64,000 bases of DNA, from NCBI GenBank assembly GCA_006386115.1, contig VFIW01000017.1:330002-394001 (forward strand), written 5' to 3'. A program made the position numbers and the translations under genes. Shown here one piece after another: positions 42,367 to 51,095 of the stretch (positions are counted from its first letter, which is position 1; each line of letters opens with the position of its first letter). Source of the DNA: Globisporangium splendens. Its lineage: Eukaryota; Oomycota; Peronosporomycetes; Pythiales; Pythiaceae. The notes below the pieces were generated by a model. It was not told where the DNA came from and did not search any database. It was given only the letters and a program-made list of their open reading frames with translations.

Positions 42367-44355
42367 TCAGTCAAACTTGACCTGCGGGATGAGCTTGTCG
42401 ATCTCGTCCTGCGGGATGCCGGCGTCCTTGAGGCGCTTGCGGGCGAGGATGTTCTCCTCCAGGATCTTCATGCGCTTGATCGCGTTGTCGTACCGCAGAC
42501 CCTCGACGCGCAGGTGAGCCTCGCGCTTCCGGGCTTCCACGACTTGGTCCCCGAGCTCAATGATCGCCTGAGCCGATTGAGCTGACAGTGCCGCCGTTAG
42601 CGGTGGTGGTGCTGCGTCTGCTGCTACCGTTGAAGCTGGAGCCGCATCGATTGAAGGAGCGTCTAAGGAAGCAGTGGTGGAGTCGACGACATTAGATTGA
42701 GAGTCGCTCTGTGCTGGTGTTGGGACCGCAGGCGCTAGAGCTTCGATGTGAGGTGGAGGTTGCACTGGAGGCTGAGGTTGAGGGGCTACTGACGCTGACA
42801 CTGGTGGCGCCTGAACTTGATGCGCAGCAGACACATACGTCTGGTGCTGCGCCATGTGGTGCATCGGTTGCTGCTGCGGCATTTGAGACTGGCCGGGATA
42901 ATGAGCTGACTGGTAGTGCTGCTGTTGATACTGTCCCTGGTACTGCATCGTCTGGAACTGCGGATGGAACGCAGCTTGCTGCTGCTGGTGATGGTATCCC
43001 ATTGGCGGCGCTTGGCTCGCATGGTGGTAGTTGTCCATACTTATGCGCTGTTGCGCGTCGCCGCCGTGGTGCACCTCCTGCGAGATCGAAAAGCGTGACG
43101 TCGACGGCGGGCTGCGCATATTCAATAGCAGCGCCTGCTGCGACGCCAGCGAGCCGTACGGGCCACTCGCATTGTCTTGCGGTCGCCAGTTCTGGCTGCC
43201 GTTGTTCATGGCGTTCGCGGTGGCATTGACGTACGCGTGCTGCTCCTGCTGGTGCTTGTGCTCTTCGGCCACTGCGTGCATGCGCTGCGGTACCTGGCTC
43301 TGGTCGTAATAGGAATTCGTTGGCGGCACAAACCCACCGAGCGGGTACGAGTAGCGCTTCAGGAACTCCTGGCGCCATTGCCACGACGGCGTGAACTGCG
43401 CACTCGACAAACCAAAGTCTGCGGCCACGTCCCGCGCCTTCTGCTCCAGCATGTCGGACGAGACTGGTGCCCCCGCCTGGCGCATGTCGATCACCCACGA
43501 CACGATCACTTGCTCCGCGGCAGGACTCAGGACGTCAGTCGGAGGCTGTGTGCGTAGTGGTTGCTGTGGCTGTTGCTGCTGCGCAAACGTACTCGGAGCG
43601 TTCGCATTAGCGGCAGCTGATGACGGAGGAGCGCCGAGACCACCGGAGACCGTGTCGTACGCCATGAGCTCCTCGATGCGCTCTTCCTCACGGGCCCACG
43701 CGATGACGAACTTGCGCTTCTTCTCGAGCGCGGCCGCCGTCTTGTCGCCGCTGAAGAACTCCTGCAGCGTCGCCTGCATGTCTCGGTCGGAAAAGTTGTA
43801 GAAGCGCACGACATCGCGCTTGAACGCGATCGAGTACGGACCGCGGGGCTTGCGCGGGATGCTGCTGCTGGCCGCGAGCATCGACTGGTCGTCCGAGATC
43901 ACTTCGCGGTGGCGCGCGTAGTTGCGGAAGCCGTAGCGCTTGTTGAACGCGTGGAGCCAGCCGTTCGAGAAGCTCGGGCGCGAGCTCTTGGGGATATTGA
44001 GCCGCTCGCAGAACGTCACGGCCTTCTGCTTGACCATGAGGCTCGAGATGCGCGTGCCGTGTGCATAGCAGTCCTTGACCCACTTGGCGAGTGCGTTGTC
44101 GAGCTTCGGGTGCTTGACGTTGCGCGGGCGCTTCATCTTGCCCTCGGCCTCACCGAGCTTCTCGTACTGCTTGTGGCCGCGGATGGCGTACGAGATGGCC
44201 GACTGCGACGGCTCGGCGTCCATGCCGAAGGCTTCCTTGGCCCACTTGGCTAGCTCCTGCTGCTTCATCTTCGGGTTCGCCTGGCTGTGCTGGTAGATCT
44301 CATGGCGCTGCTGCAGCGTGAAGTTGAGGCGCTGCCGCTTATGCGCTGTCGCCAT
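42367..44355 (-). CDS. Double-headed CENP-B/Tc5-type DNA-binding protein with shared C-terminal tail (family member D)
   Basis: Largest member, 662 residues, single exon. First head: HTH (LQQRHEIYQHSQANPKMKQQ, FGMDAEPSQSAISYAI) and Tc5-like domain (HPKLDNALAKWVKDCYAHGT ... FSNGWLHAFNKRYGF), closely like members E and G. Second head: FKRDVVRFYNFSDRDMQATL and FVIAWAREEERIEEL, the module also in A and B, then another Tc5-like stretch (VIVSWVIDMRQAGAPVSSDM ... WRQEFLKRYSYP). A Gln/His/Pro-rich region with RFSISQEVHHG follows. Tail: IKRMKILEENILARKRLKDA, then GIPQDEIDKLIP, the most diverged tail. It looks like a fusion of two head types. Confidence 0.9.
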   Translation of the reverse strand: MATAHKRQRLNFTLQQRHEIYQHSQANPKMKQQELAKWAKEAFGMDAEPSQSAISYAIRGHKQYEKLGEAEGKMKRPRNVKHPKLDNALAKWVKDCYAHGTRISSLMVKQKAVTFCERLNIPKSSRPSFSNGWLHAFNKRYGFRNYARHREVISDDQSMLAASSSIPRKPRGPYSIAFKRDVVRFYNFSDRDMQATLQEFFSGDKTAAALEKKRKFVIAWAREEERIEELMAYDTVSGGLGAPPSSAAANANAPSTFAQQQQPQQPLRTQPPTDVLSPAAEQVIVSWVIDMRQAGAPVSSDMLEQKARDVAADFGLSSAQFTPSWQWRQEFLKRYSYPLGGFVPPTNSYYDQSQVPQRMHAVAEEHKHQQEQHAYVNATANAMNNGSQNWRPQDNASGPYGSLASQQALLLNMRSPPSTSRFSISQEVHHGGDAQQRISMDNYHHASQAPPMGYHHQQQQAAFHPQFQTMQYQGQYQQQHYQSAHYPGQSQMPQQQPMHHMAQHQTYVSAAHQVQAPPVSASVAPQPQPPVQPPPHIEALAPAVPTPAQSDSQSNVVDSTTASLDAPSIDAAPASTVAADAAPPPLTAALSAQSAQAIIELGDQVVEARKREAHLRVEGLRYDNAIKRMKILEENILARKRLKDAGIPQDEIDKLIPQVKFD

Positions 44356-45173
44356 TGTGTGATTTTGGCTCCAAGTTAATATAGGAGGCAGAGACTTGAG
44401 GGTGAGCGCGCAGGTTGACGAATGGACCGAGGACTACGCAATACGCAAGGCGGAGGGTGGGGAGGGAGAGAGAAGAGGGGTGGCGAGAAACGCTTGCCGC
44501 TGTTTGTTTTGGCCTGTGATAATTCATGCCGACTGGACCTCTCTTTTCGCATAGAGAGTGGATGTCTTGGTGCTGACACAAGCGACTGTTTGAACAACCC
44601 TGGTTGTGTGTTGGCATGAAGAGGGTAGGTATTGTGGTGGGAAGGTTGAAGTGTTGTGGAGAATGCCCTCATAATGAGTACTATGTATTGGAGGTAACAC
44701 TTGTGCACCCCGTCAACCTGCATCGTAATCATCGTCGACATCATCAGTTGCGCGAATGGCGGATCGGCGAAAGAAATTGCAGCTTCATGGAGAGCTGTCC
44801 CCCAAGAGCATCGCGTCGTATCCTACGGGAAAACTTCTGTGTCTAACAGCGAACCCTGCGGTGCGAGCTGCTACCATTTTCATGTGGGATGATGCTGTGA
44901 AAGAAAACCTGTCGGACAATCAGCCGACTGTGCAGTTTCCTACGCTGCGTGAAGCATTGATCGAGCGCTCGATAGAAGCACCTGATAGACGCACGTGAAG
45001 TCAACGCTCACACTCAGGAACATTGAGGTTCGCTATTGTAATGCAACTACAGGAAAGACTGCGAGAAGCCCTTTGGCAAAACTGGAAACGACCGCATACA
45101 TTCATTATATCCTTCATAGTGTGATGTCCAAAAATCAGGGGAGTCACTCTGCCCCTCATAGTCCCGACAGGAG
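44356..45173. other. Intergenic region between family members D and E
   Basis: About 800 bases. A plus-strand frame of 80 codons (44756-44998, listed separately) is the only protein-like stretch. Confidence 0.5.
44756..44998 (+). CDS. Possible small orphan protein
   Basis: An ATG-started frame of 80 codons on the plus strand, reading MADRRKKLQLHGELSPKSIA at its start and later VRAATIFMWDDAVKENL. Composition is protein-like, but no family is recognised. It may be an exon or a fragment of a lost gene. Confidence 0.25.
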   Translation: MADRRKKLQLHGELSPKSIASYPTGKLLCLTANPAVRAATIFMWDDAVKENLSDNQPTVQFPTLREALIERSIEAPDRRT

Positions 45174-46070
45174 TTAAATTTCCGTCTCTGCAACGGTGGA
45201 CGGCGCGAGCGGCATCATGCGGTCGATCTCTTCCTGCGGGATGCCCGCGTCCTTCAGGCGTTTCCGCGCGAGCATGTTCTCTTCGGCGACCTTGATGCGC
45301 TTGAGCGAGTTGTCGTATCGCAGTCCCTCGATGCGCAGATCGGCTTCGCGCTTCCTTGCCTCGAGCTCTTCTTCCGTGAGCTCGTTCCACGGCAGCGCCG
45401 CCGTGCCGTTCTGGCTCTCTAATTCCACGAGCTTGGACTCGCCGTTCACGTCTTTCGAGATTGAGAACCGCGGGTTCTTTGCGCGGTGTTCGTGTTTCCA
45501 TCCTCGACCGTCATACTCATCTTCGTCATCCTCGTCGTGTTCGTCAGCCCAGTACGCTTGGTCGCGCTTGTACCGCTTGAGACCATGACGGCGGTTGAAC
45601 GATGCGAGCCATCCGTTGGAGAAATTCGGACGCGCGTCCTTGGCGATCTTCAGCTTGTCGCAAAACGCCTCGGCTTTCTGCTTGACCAGTTCGCCCGAGA
45701 TGCGGATGTCATGCTGGTCGCAGTCAAGCACCCACTTCAGGAGCGCGTCGTCGAGCTTCGGGTACTTGACGCTGCGTTTCTTACGGAGCTTGCGCACGGG
45801 TGGCGGTGCAGCAACGCCAGCATTATCAGTAGGAGCGATGGCTCCATCGACGCCGACGGCGGATGCGCCGGAGATGGTGCTGGCGGTCTTCGCTTCCCGG
45901 CCGCGCTTGAGGATCGCCGAGATCGCCGACTGCGACGGCTCGACGGCCATGCCGAAGGCGTCCTTGGCCCAGAGCGCGAGCGCCTGCTGCGTCATCTTGG
46001 GGTTCGCGTCGCTGTGTGCGCAGATCTGCTGCCGCTGCTCCGGCGACAGGTTCTGACGCCGCTGCGCCAT
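45174..46070 (-). CDS. CENP-B-type HTH/Tc5 protein with shared C-terminal tail (family member E)
   Basis: Single-exon gene, 298 residues from MAQRRQNLSPEQRQQI. HTH (KMTQQALALWAKDAFGMAVE, PSQSAISAILKRG), then Tc5-like domain (VKYPKLDDALLKWVLDCDQH ... FSNGWLASFNRRHGLKRY). The linker contains RFSISKDVNGESKLVELES. Tail: LKRIKVAEENMLARKRLKDA, then GIPQEEIDRMMP. Nearest relative in the window is member G, with which it shares the head layout, NELTEEELEARKRE before the tail and much of the DNA-contact region. Confidence 0.9.
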   Translation of the reverse strand: MAQRRQNLSPEQRQQICAHSDANPKMTQQALALWAKDAFGMAVEPSQSAISAILKRGREAKTASTISGASAVGVDGAIAPTDNAGVAAPPPVRKLRKKRSVKYPKLDDALLKWVLDCDQHDIRISGELVKQKAEAFCDKLKIAKDARPNFSNGWLASFNRRHGLKRYKRDQAYWADEHDEDDEDEYDGRGWKHEHRAKNPRFSISKDVNGESKLVELESQNGTAALPWNELTEEELEARKREADLRIEGLRYDNSLKRIKVAEENMLARKRLKDAGIPQEEIDRMMPLAPSTVAETEI

Positions 46071-46606
46071 TCTGAGGAGGAGCGACGCACGAATGTGATA
46101 CTTGGGGGCGATTCGGAAATGGAAAATGAGCGGATCTGCTGGCGAGAGAGGTTTTATTTGCAAGAGAAGAACAAAAAACCCTTTCTATTTGTGTATCTGT
46201 TATCATAACGGTTGTTTTTGAACAAGGAGAGGCGAGGTGGCGTTTTCCCGCCACTCACTTTAAAGAGGTACATTCAAATCGCCAACCTGTTTAGAATAAA
46301 TGCCAGCTGGAGCTCTTACTGATGCACTCATTATTCAAGGTTTGGACGATTGATACCCTCTCTAAATCGCATATAGCAGATCGGTAATGTATTTTTTGGT
46401 AATCGGTTTGATTGGATGCTGGAAGTCGAAAAACCTCATGACAACACATAAAAACCTCGCGACTGTTTGCGTTGCTGTGTGTTGCATGTCAACACATCGA
46501 TACAAGAATGATGGTCACTTGCTCTCATCAACCTTCCCACATCATGGATGATTTCACCATTCGCCAATTTGCCTCGCGCTCCATCCATTTAGAAGCAACA
46601 GCCATC
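46071..46606. promoter_or_regulatory. Divergent intergenic region between family member E and nitrilase
   Basis: About 535 bases between divergent starts. A non-ATG in-frame extension precedes the nitrilase ATG. No named site is recognised. Confidence 0.45.
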
Positions 46607-47554
46607 ATGAAGATCCGCGTGGGCGTCGCGCAGACCGCGACCAAGGACTTCGACTTCGACGCGACGCTCGAGCGCTTCCGCGGGCTCGTGCAGGAGGCGT
46701 CGGCGCTCGGTGTGCAGTTCCTGCTCTTCCCCGAGGCGTTCTTCGGTGGGTACCCCAAGCACACCAACTTTGGCGCCGTCGTCGGACTCCGGAGCGACCA
46801 AGGCCGCAAGGATTTCACAAAATACTTTAACGGTGCGATCGCGATTCCGTCGCCAGAAGCCGACGCGATTGCGCAAGTCTCCAAGGAGTTCAATGTCGCG
46901 ATTGGCACGGGCGTGATCGAGAAAGAAGGCTCGACGCTGTATTGCTCTGTGCTGTACGTGGATCCGGTCGTGGGCATTGTCGGCAAGCACCGCAAGTTGA
47001 TGCCAACGGCATCGGAGCGATTGATTTGGGGCAACGGCGACGGCTCGAAGGAGAATTTGAGCGCCCAGAAGATCCAGTTGGCCGGTGGCGCCTCGATCAC
47101 GGTCGGTGGCGGCATCTGCTGGGAAAACATGATGCCATTGCTGCGATACAACTACTACCAGCAAGGCATCCAACTGTACACGACGCCGACGGTTGACGCG
47201 CGCGAAAACTGGCTGCACACTGTGACGCACATCGCGATGGAGTCGCGGTGCTTCGTGCTCTCGGCGAACCAGTTTGCGACGACCGTGGACTACCCTGCGT
47301 GGCACCAGGAGATCATGAAGAGCGAGTTCATGGCCGCAAACAGCGATCTCGCAGACGACACCGAGATCATCGGCGGCGGCAGCTGCATCATCTCGCCCCT
47401 GGGTGAAATCCTCGCCGGCCCACTGCGTAAGAATCAGGGCATCCTCTCTGCGGAAATCGACTTGGACGACCTCGTCGGCGCGCGCTTCGACTTGGACGCG
47501 ACGGGCCACTATTCGCGCTCAGACATCTTCTCCTTGAACATCAGCAACAACTAG
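46607..47554 (+). CDS. Nitrilase / cyanide hydratase family enzyme
   Basis: Single-exon carbon-nitrogen hydrolase of 315 residues that would convert nitriles to carboxylic acids plus ammonia, or to amides. The catalytic triad is visible: Glu in LLFPEAFFGGYP, Lys in GKHRKLMPT and Cys in GGGICWENMMP. MPTASERLIWGNGDGS and the C-terminal GHYSRSDIFSL agree with plant/fungal/bacterial nitrilases. The start is at MKIRVGVAQTA, the usual nitrilase opening. It stands alone inside the cluster of seven DNA-binding-protein genes and shows no link to them. Confidence 0.94.
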   Translation: MKIRVGVAQTATKDFDFDATLERFRGLVQEASALGVQFLLFPEAFFGGYPKHTNFGAVVGLRSDQGRKDFTKYFNGAIAIPSPEADAIAQVSKEFNVAIGTGVIEKEGSTLYCSVLYVDPVVGIVGKHRKLMPTASERLIWGNGDGSKENLSAQKIQLAGGASITVGGGICWENMMPLLRYNYYQQGIQLYTTPTVDARENWLHTVTHIAMESRCFVLSANQFATTVDYPAWHQEIMKSEFMAANSDLADDTEIIGGGSCIISPLGEILAGPLRKNQGILSAEIDLDDLVGARFDLDATGHYSRSDIFSLNISNN

Positions 47555-48174
47555 AGCCACGCGTGGGTCTTTCAAGTGGATCTTTTTGTTTTTTGTCAAG
47601 GTCGTAAGATTGTACAAGCAGAAAAACTGTGGAGTGATCAAGAGCCCAACATGTTTGTGATGCATTCCACAATGCGAGCTTGTAGAGAGAATCTTTTCTT
47701 CTCGATTACGCCAATGCAGGAAGCTATTGCGAAGAGAATCAATGTGCTCAATATTCACGATGAGTTTCATTATTAATGTAATTTTGACGAGCCGACATGA
47801 ATGCTTCTCGCAAGGAGTTTTTTCGTTTTCGCAAGACAGGAACTTCAACGTTCTATAATTGCTAAAAACAAACAACTGCTAAAAATGATCTCTATTCATC
47901 CCTCTGTGTGCACTCTCAGCAGCAAACAGCGCTATTTTTGTAAATACCTGTCACAAGAGGCGATTGTCGAAAGTTGATGGGTAAAGTACCGAATATATAC
48001 CGGTAGAAACTGGGTGGCGAGGTCATTCCTCCCTCACACAAAACTTCTGGTATGAACCACTCGCTCTCCTAGCGCTTGCCCCCAGTTTTGGTTCCTGCCG
48101 GGCAAAGCGCTTCATTTCCCGAAAGAACCCAGTGGCGGCAGAAGAATAACCCACCGAGCGACTAATTCTTAGTA
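47555..48174. other. Intergenic region between nitrilase and family member F
   Basis: About 620 bases of AT-richer sequence downstream of the nitrilase and upstream of member F. No gene is seen. Confidence 0.55.
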
Positions 48175-49074
48175 ATGAGTCGCGGCGGACGCAAGCGATC
48201 CGCCATTTGGGAGCATTTCCTGCTCGGACGCAATGCGGACGGCAACCGCGTGGCGCAGTGCAACTTCTGCTCGCGCATCATGAAGTCGCAGCCCGACCGC
48301 ATGGAGAACCACTTCCTCAAGCTCTGTGCGCACGTCGACGCGGAGCACCGCCGCCAGTGGATGCAGGACCGCGAGCACCGCGCCGCGATCGCGCGTGCCG
48401 CAGCCGCGTTGAAGCAGCAAGAGTACGAGGCTGTAGCCAGTGGCGCTGTTGTTTCTGGTGCTATTAGTAGTGTTGCTGCTGTAGCTGGCAGCAGTGCGGT
48501 TGTTGCTGATCCCGCTGTCACCGAATACGCTGTAGCAGGGAGTAGTGAAGTGTCACCAGTACCTGTCCCAGTGGGAAAGCGCGACGCGAATGGCACCATC
48601 GTCGCTGTGCAAGAGGACGAAGAGGTCGTGCAACACGACCCGGAGTTGTCCACGACGTCGCCGGTTGTAAAGAAAGCGCGCAAGTCGTCGGCGAAAGGAG
48701 GGTCCGCGACGAAGAAGCGGCAGCAGCAAGGACAAACGCAGCAGGGACAGCAGCGCAGCAGCTTTTCGATTCTGAAAGAGGTGAACGGCAAGCCCGAGCG
48801 CGTGGAGCTTGAGAACCTGCGCTTGATGAAGGCCGAGAGCGAGCTCGAAGGGCAGGAGCTGGAGCTGAAGAAGCGCAAGGCTGAGATCGAAGAGCGCAAG
48901 TCGGAGCTGCAGCTCGAGAGCATGCGCTACGACAACGACATGAAGCGCATCAAGGTCGCCGAGGAGAACATGCTCGCGCGGAAACGACTGCGCGACGCGG
49001 GCGTGCCGCAAGAGGAGATCGAGATGCTGCTGCCGCTGCGACCGACTGAATCGGTACCAGAAACGCTCATTTAA
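48175..49074 (+). CDS. BED zinc-finger protein with shared C-terminal tail (family member F)
   Basis: Single-exon gene, 299 residues, the only plus-strand member. The head is a BED-type zinc finger, not an HTH: AIWEHFLLG, then CNFCSRIMKSQPDRMENHFL with CxxC and a following HxxxxC (HFLKLC). BED fingers occur in hAT transposases and chromatin proteins. A Val/Ala/Ser-rich linker leads to SSFSILKEVNGKPERVELEN, like the linker motif of E. The tail reads MKRIKVAEENMLARKRLRDA, then GVPQEEIEMLLP, and the gene ends VPETLI, recalling ...VAETEI in E and ...QQTVI in G. So an unrelated DNA-binding head is joined to the family tail. Confidence 0.9.
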   Translation: MSRGGRKRSAIWEHFLLGRNADGNRVAQCNFCSRIMKSQPDRMENHFLKLCAHVDAEHRRQWMQDREHRAAIARAAAALKQQEYEAVASGAVVSGAISSVAAVAGSSAVVADPAVTEYAVAGSSEVSPVPVPVGKRDANGTIVAVQEDEEVVQHDPELSTTSPVVKKARKSSAKGGSATKKRQQQGQTQQGQQRSSFSILKEVNGKPERVELENLRLMKAESELEGQELELKKRKAEIEERKSELQLESMRYDNDMKRIKVAEENMLARKRLRDAGVPQEEIEMLLPLRPTESVPETLI

Positions 49075-49189
49075 GAAGAATATATATATGCACAAGTGTG
49101 TATTACACGACAACTGCCCTTAAATCAAACTGGTGGCGTCTCCTTACCCATTCATTCCACACCCTTTTTTCTTATGTCGACGCCTTTGC

Positions 49190-50017
49190 TTAGATCACCG
49201 TCTGCTGGTCGTTGTCTGCTTCGGCGCTCACGGCAGGGATCATGCGATCAATCTCGTCCTGCGGGACACCCGCGTCCTTCAAGCGCTTGCGCGCGAGCAT
49301 GTTCTCTTCGGCGACGCGAAGCCGCTTGAGCGTGTTGTCGTAGCGCAGACCCTCGATGCGCAGATCGGACTCGCGCTTTCTCGCCTCCAGCTCCTCTTCC
49401 GTGAGCTCGTTCCACGGTTGACTCACGCCGCTTTTGCTGCTCTCACCTTCACCGTTGCGTTTGTCGCCGCCCTGCTGCTCTTGCTTGGGGAAGCGCAGCT
49501 TCTTGGACCCCTTGCGGCCTTTCTTCCACGCCGACACCTCGTAGTCGTCGGTCTCCGAGTCGCTCCCCTGGTAATCGCGGTCGCGCTTGAACTTCTTGAG
49601 GTTGTGGCGCTTGTTGAACGACGCGAGCCAGCCGTTGGAGAAGTGCGGGCGCTTCTCCTTGGCGATCTTCAGCTTGTCGCAGAACGCGTGCGCCTTCTGC
49701 TTGACGAGCTCGCCCGAGATGCGGATGTCGCGCTGGTCGCAGTCGAGCACCCACTTGAAGAGCAGCTCGTCGAGCTTCGGGTACTTGACGCTGCGGCGCT
49801 TGCGGAGCTTGCGCTGCGCTTCCTCGAGCGTCTTGAAGTGCTTGCCACGCGTGAGCGCGTACGAGATCGACGTCTGCGACGGCTCGTAGAGCATGCCGAA
49901 GGTCTCCTTGGCCCACTGCGCGAGCTGCTGCTGCGTGAGCTTCGGGTTCGCCTTGCTGTGCTGGCAGATCTCAAAGCGCTGCTGGATCGTCAGGTTCTGT
50001 CGCCGTCCTTCCGCCAT
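49190..50017 (-). CDS. CENP-B-type HTH/Tc5 protein with shared C-terminal tail (family member G)
   Basis: Single-exon gene, 275 residues from MAEGRRQNLTIQQRFE. HTH (KLTQQQLAQWAKETFGMLYE, PSQTSISYALTRG), then Tc5-like domain (VKYPKLDELLFKWVLDCDQR ... FSNGWLASFNKRHNLKKF). Tail: LKRLRVAEENMLARKRLKDA, then GVPQDEIDRMIP. Very close to member E. The gene lies 115 bases downstream of member F in convergent orientation. Confidence 0.9.
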   Translation of the reverse strand: MAEGRRQNLTIQQRFEICQHSKANPKLTQQQLAQWAKETFGMLYEPSQTSISYALTRGKHFKTLEEAQRKLRKRRSVKYPKLDELLFKWVLDCDQRDIRISGELVKQKAHAFCDKLKIAKEKRPHFSNGWLASFNKRHNLKKFKRDRDYQGSDSETDDYEVSAWKKGRKGSKKLRFPKQEQQGGDKRNGEGESSKSGVSQPWNELTEEELEARKRESDLRIEGLRYDNTLKRLRVAEENMLARKRLKDAGVPQDEIDRMIPAVSAEADNDQQTVI

Positions 50018-51095
50018 TTTGGCTCGACTCGCTCAAATTGCGCGCGGGTTCTTTTTGAAAATGAGAAAGAGAGGGCTGGAAACCAACGATGAACAGGTAA
50101 ACTACCGGCACTACGCAGGGGGGGATTCTAGATTGTGGAAGAAACCTCTGTTGGGTTAGTAAGTAATTTATGAAGTGGTTTATTCGGTTTGCGCGAGACG
50201 AAGAAGAAACAACAAAAACGGTTTTACGCAGGAGACAGAAATTTACACACTTGAGGAGAAAAGTACACATTCGGGGTGCAAAAAAAAGCGTGTGTGCATC
50301 TTTTCGTATGGTATTTGAAAGTAATAGGGGATAGCGACTTTGGTACGGTATATGTTTGCTTCTGCTCTCATTTTTTGCATCGAAATGTGGTCCGAGAATT
50401 TCAGATGGAGTCAGGGTTTCATTTCTGTTTTTGATATCCCACATGCACATGCCTCCTTAGAAACAGTGCATGGATACCAAACAGAACTCTCTGGCACACA
50501 GACGCAATCACAGCATCTGCTGGCTGCACAGCATCGAATCCGAGACAGCCAACATGCGAGGCTATCCTCATACAGATGCTTGAGTTATCCAGACGCAGGT
50601 CGAGTCCAATGCTTGAGCATGTGTGCTGAACGACGCAAATCGGCGAGTGCAGTGTTCCACTCGACCAGGATAAGCTGGAGCATCTCTTCTTTTCTCGGGG
50701 GGTCACGCTATCAACAGTACCACTGACTCACATGCTGTCTGTAAAGGCGCGGCGTGCGTATACTTGCGCTATTGCAAGCTGTCGAGTGATGATGATGCAG
50801 GAAAAGCATTGAAGCTGTCAGCACGAAAAGAACCGGTGACGTGGGTCTGAATCTGTCGCCGTCATCGGCCGCCATTGGCTGAAAATGCTCACATGGACCA
50901 TCTTTGTCGACAGGATACGCCAAGCTGCTGTTTCTGCGTAACGCTTTGATGCAGAGACCGCGTTGCACACGATCCCTCCTCCATCTCTCGCTCTCTATAT
51001 CGGTGAGGGAGATTGTGCGCTGGCATCGTGACAGGCTTGGACCTCCACATCCATTCTAAAGCATTCACGTCAACGCGCACCGCTTCACGACTGCC
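50018..51095. other. Intergenic region upstream of the first elicitin-like gene
   Basis: About 1.08 kb. It holds the promoter of member G at one end and that of the elicitin-like gene at the other. Short open frames occur on both strands, but none is protein-like. Confidence 0.5.

Noticed and set aside
48162..48923. Ser/Cys-rich minus-strand frame opposite family member F
   Set aside because: It is antisense of the BED/tail gene and has no homology features.
37933..50017. Calling the cluster active pogo/Tc1 or hAT transposons
   Set aside because: No DDE catalytic domain, no terminal inverted repeats or target-site duplications were seen, and the tails are under apparent constraint.
49133..50092. 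Long plus-strand open frame (319 codons) over family member G, rich in Leu/Ala/Arg
   Set aside because: It is the antisense shadow of a high-GC coding gene with clear HTH/Tc5 homology on the minus strand.
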